Assembly: GCA_003662205.1 (NCBI GenBank) | Contig: QMXQ01000120.1 | Coordinates: forward strand, 1 to 5,121 | DNA length: 5,121 bases | Reading direction: 5' to 3' | Origin: Candidatus Bathyarchaeota archaeon | GTDB taxonomy: Archaea > Thermoproteota > Bathyarchaeia > TCS64 | In this document: positions 4,713-5,121 of the stretch, in pieces | Numbering within the stretch: position 1 is the stretch's first letter | Layout: the number at the start of each line of letters is the position of its first letter | Notes under the pieces: generated by a model | What the model saw: the letters and a program-made list of their open reading frames with translations, nothing else | Told to the model about the DNA's origin: nothing | Database searches by the model: none | Program-made: the position numbers and the translations under genes

Positions 4713-5121
4713 TTGAAGAGGCTCTACGCAGCCGTGGACCTGGGCGCCACCAACGTCCGGGCCGCCGCCGGCGACGCTACCGGCATCAAGAGGAGGATCG
4801 CGGAGCCGACGGACAAGAGCAGCGGCGCCGAAGGCATCGCCGCCCAGATCATCCGCATGATCAGAGCCCTAGATACTGGAGAGCTGGCTGCCGTCGGCGT
4901 CGGCTCGATAGGGCCGTTGGACCTCGACGCGGGCTGCGTCGTGGACACCCCCAACCTCCCCTTCAAGAGAATTCCCCTCGTTGACCCCCTCTCCGAGGCT
5001 TTTCGCGTGCCTGTCCGGCTGATGAACGACTGCTCGGCCGCCGTCCTCGGCGAGCAGGCCTTCGGCGCCGGGCGAGGGCTGAGGAACATCGTCTATGTGA
5101 CGCTGAGCACGGGGCTGGGCG
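4713..5121 (+). CDS. ROK-family sugar kinase, glucokinase-like (partial, N-terminal 136 residues)
   Basis: This is a cytoplasmic ATP-dependent kinase of the ROK family, which also includes transcriptional repressors. The visible half shows the phosphate-1 motif DLGATN (9-14), GVGSIGPLD (62-70), a TPNLPF segment (79-84) for sugar contact, MNDCSAAVLGE (104-114) with the presumed catalytic base D106, and the start of phosphate-2 in VTLSTGLG (129-136). There is no N-terminal helix-turn-helix, so it is a kinase and not a NagC/XylR-type repressor. The zinc motif (CxCGxxGC), which would confirm the ROK subtype, lies beyond the window. The start is TTG with a strong GGAGG. Glucose is the most frequent substrate of archaeal relatives, but N-acetylated sugars, fructose or other hexoses are possible. 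It follows the FAH gene by 43 bp on the same strand. Confidence 0.88.
   Translation, partial: MKRLYAAVDLGATNVRAAAGDATGIKRRIAEPTDKSSGAEGIAAQIIRMIRALDTGELAAVGVGSIGPLDLDAGCVVDTPNLPFKRIPLVDPLSEAFRVPVRLMNDCSAAVLGEQAFGAGRGLRNIVYVTLSTGLG

Noticed and set aside
1..5121. CRISPR array, tRNA/rRNA, insertion sequence or attachment site
   Set aside because: No spaced direct repeats, no structural RNA signatures, and no transposase motifs or terminal inverted repeats were seen by eye on either strand.

Overview
The window (about 5.1 kb, GC-rich, close to 60-65% by eye) most likely comes from an archaeon. Evidence for this is AT-rich TATA-like boxes at the expected distance upstream of genes, strong GGAGG ribosome-binding sites, four GTG/TTG starts, and a four-domain archaeal-type 2-oxoacid:ferredoxin oxidoreductase (POR family). 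A thermophilic or anaerobic uncultured archaeal lineage would fit. I cannot name the taxon from sequence alone, and a bacterium such as a Chloroflexota member is not fully excluded.

Layout. On the minus strand, reading leftwards from about 2323, is an operon of three genes: a gamma-delta fusion (1517-2323), the alpha subunit (330-1505) and the beta subunit (1-317, running off the window). Together they encode a CoA-acylating, ferredoxin-reducing 2-oxoacid oxidoreductase. The two internal junctions share one design: the TAG stop supplies the first G of the next gene's Shine-Dalgarno (TAGGAGG). A 183-bp divergent intergenic region (2324-2506) holds a TATA-like box for each direction, several inverted repeats and, at its right edge, a perfect 10-bp inverted repeat that would enclose the ribosome-binding site in a loop and cover the next start codon.

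On the plus strand follow an isocitrate/isopropylmalate dehydrogenase-fold protein (2507-3628), a fumarylacetoacetate hydrolase (FAH)-family protein split by a -1 frame change (3657-3764 and 3761-4669), and the first 136 codons of a ROK-family sugar kinase (4713 to the window end). The dehydrogenase keeps the substrate arginines and the NAD site. By my motif alignment it has lost the canonical catalytic Tyr and Lys and one of the metal-binding Asp residues, so it is probably not an ordinary LeuB or Icd.

How they may work together (inference): FAH-fold enzymes often act on 2-keto-3-deoxy sugar acids or acylpyruvates, ROK proteins phosphorylate sugars, and the ferredoxin oxidoreductase consumes 2-oxoacids. 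The set would suit sugar or sugar-acid breakdown ending in an acyl-CoA and reduced ferredoxin, but no gene here fixes the substrate. The points most worth a second look are the start-codon hairpin with its abutting in-frame leader ORF, the altered dehydrogenase active site, and the G-run frame change in the FAH gene.
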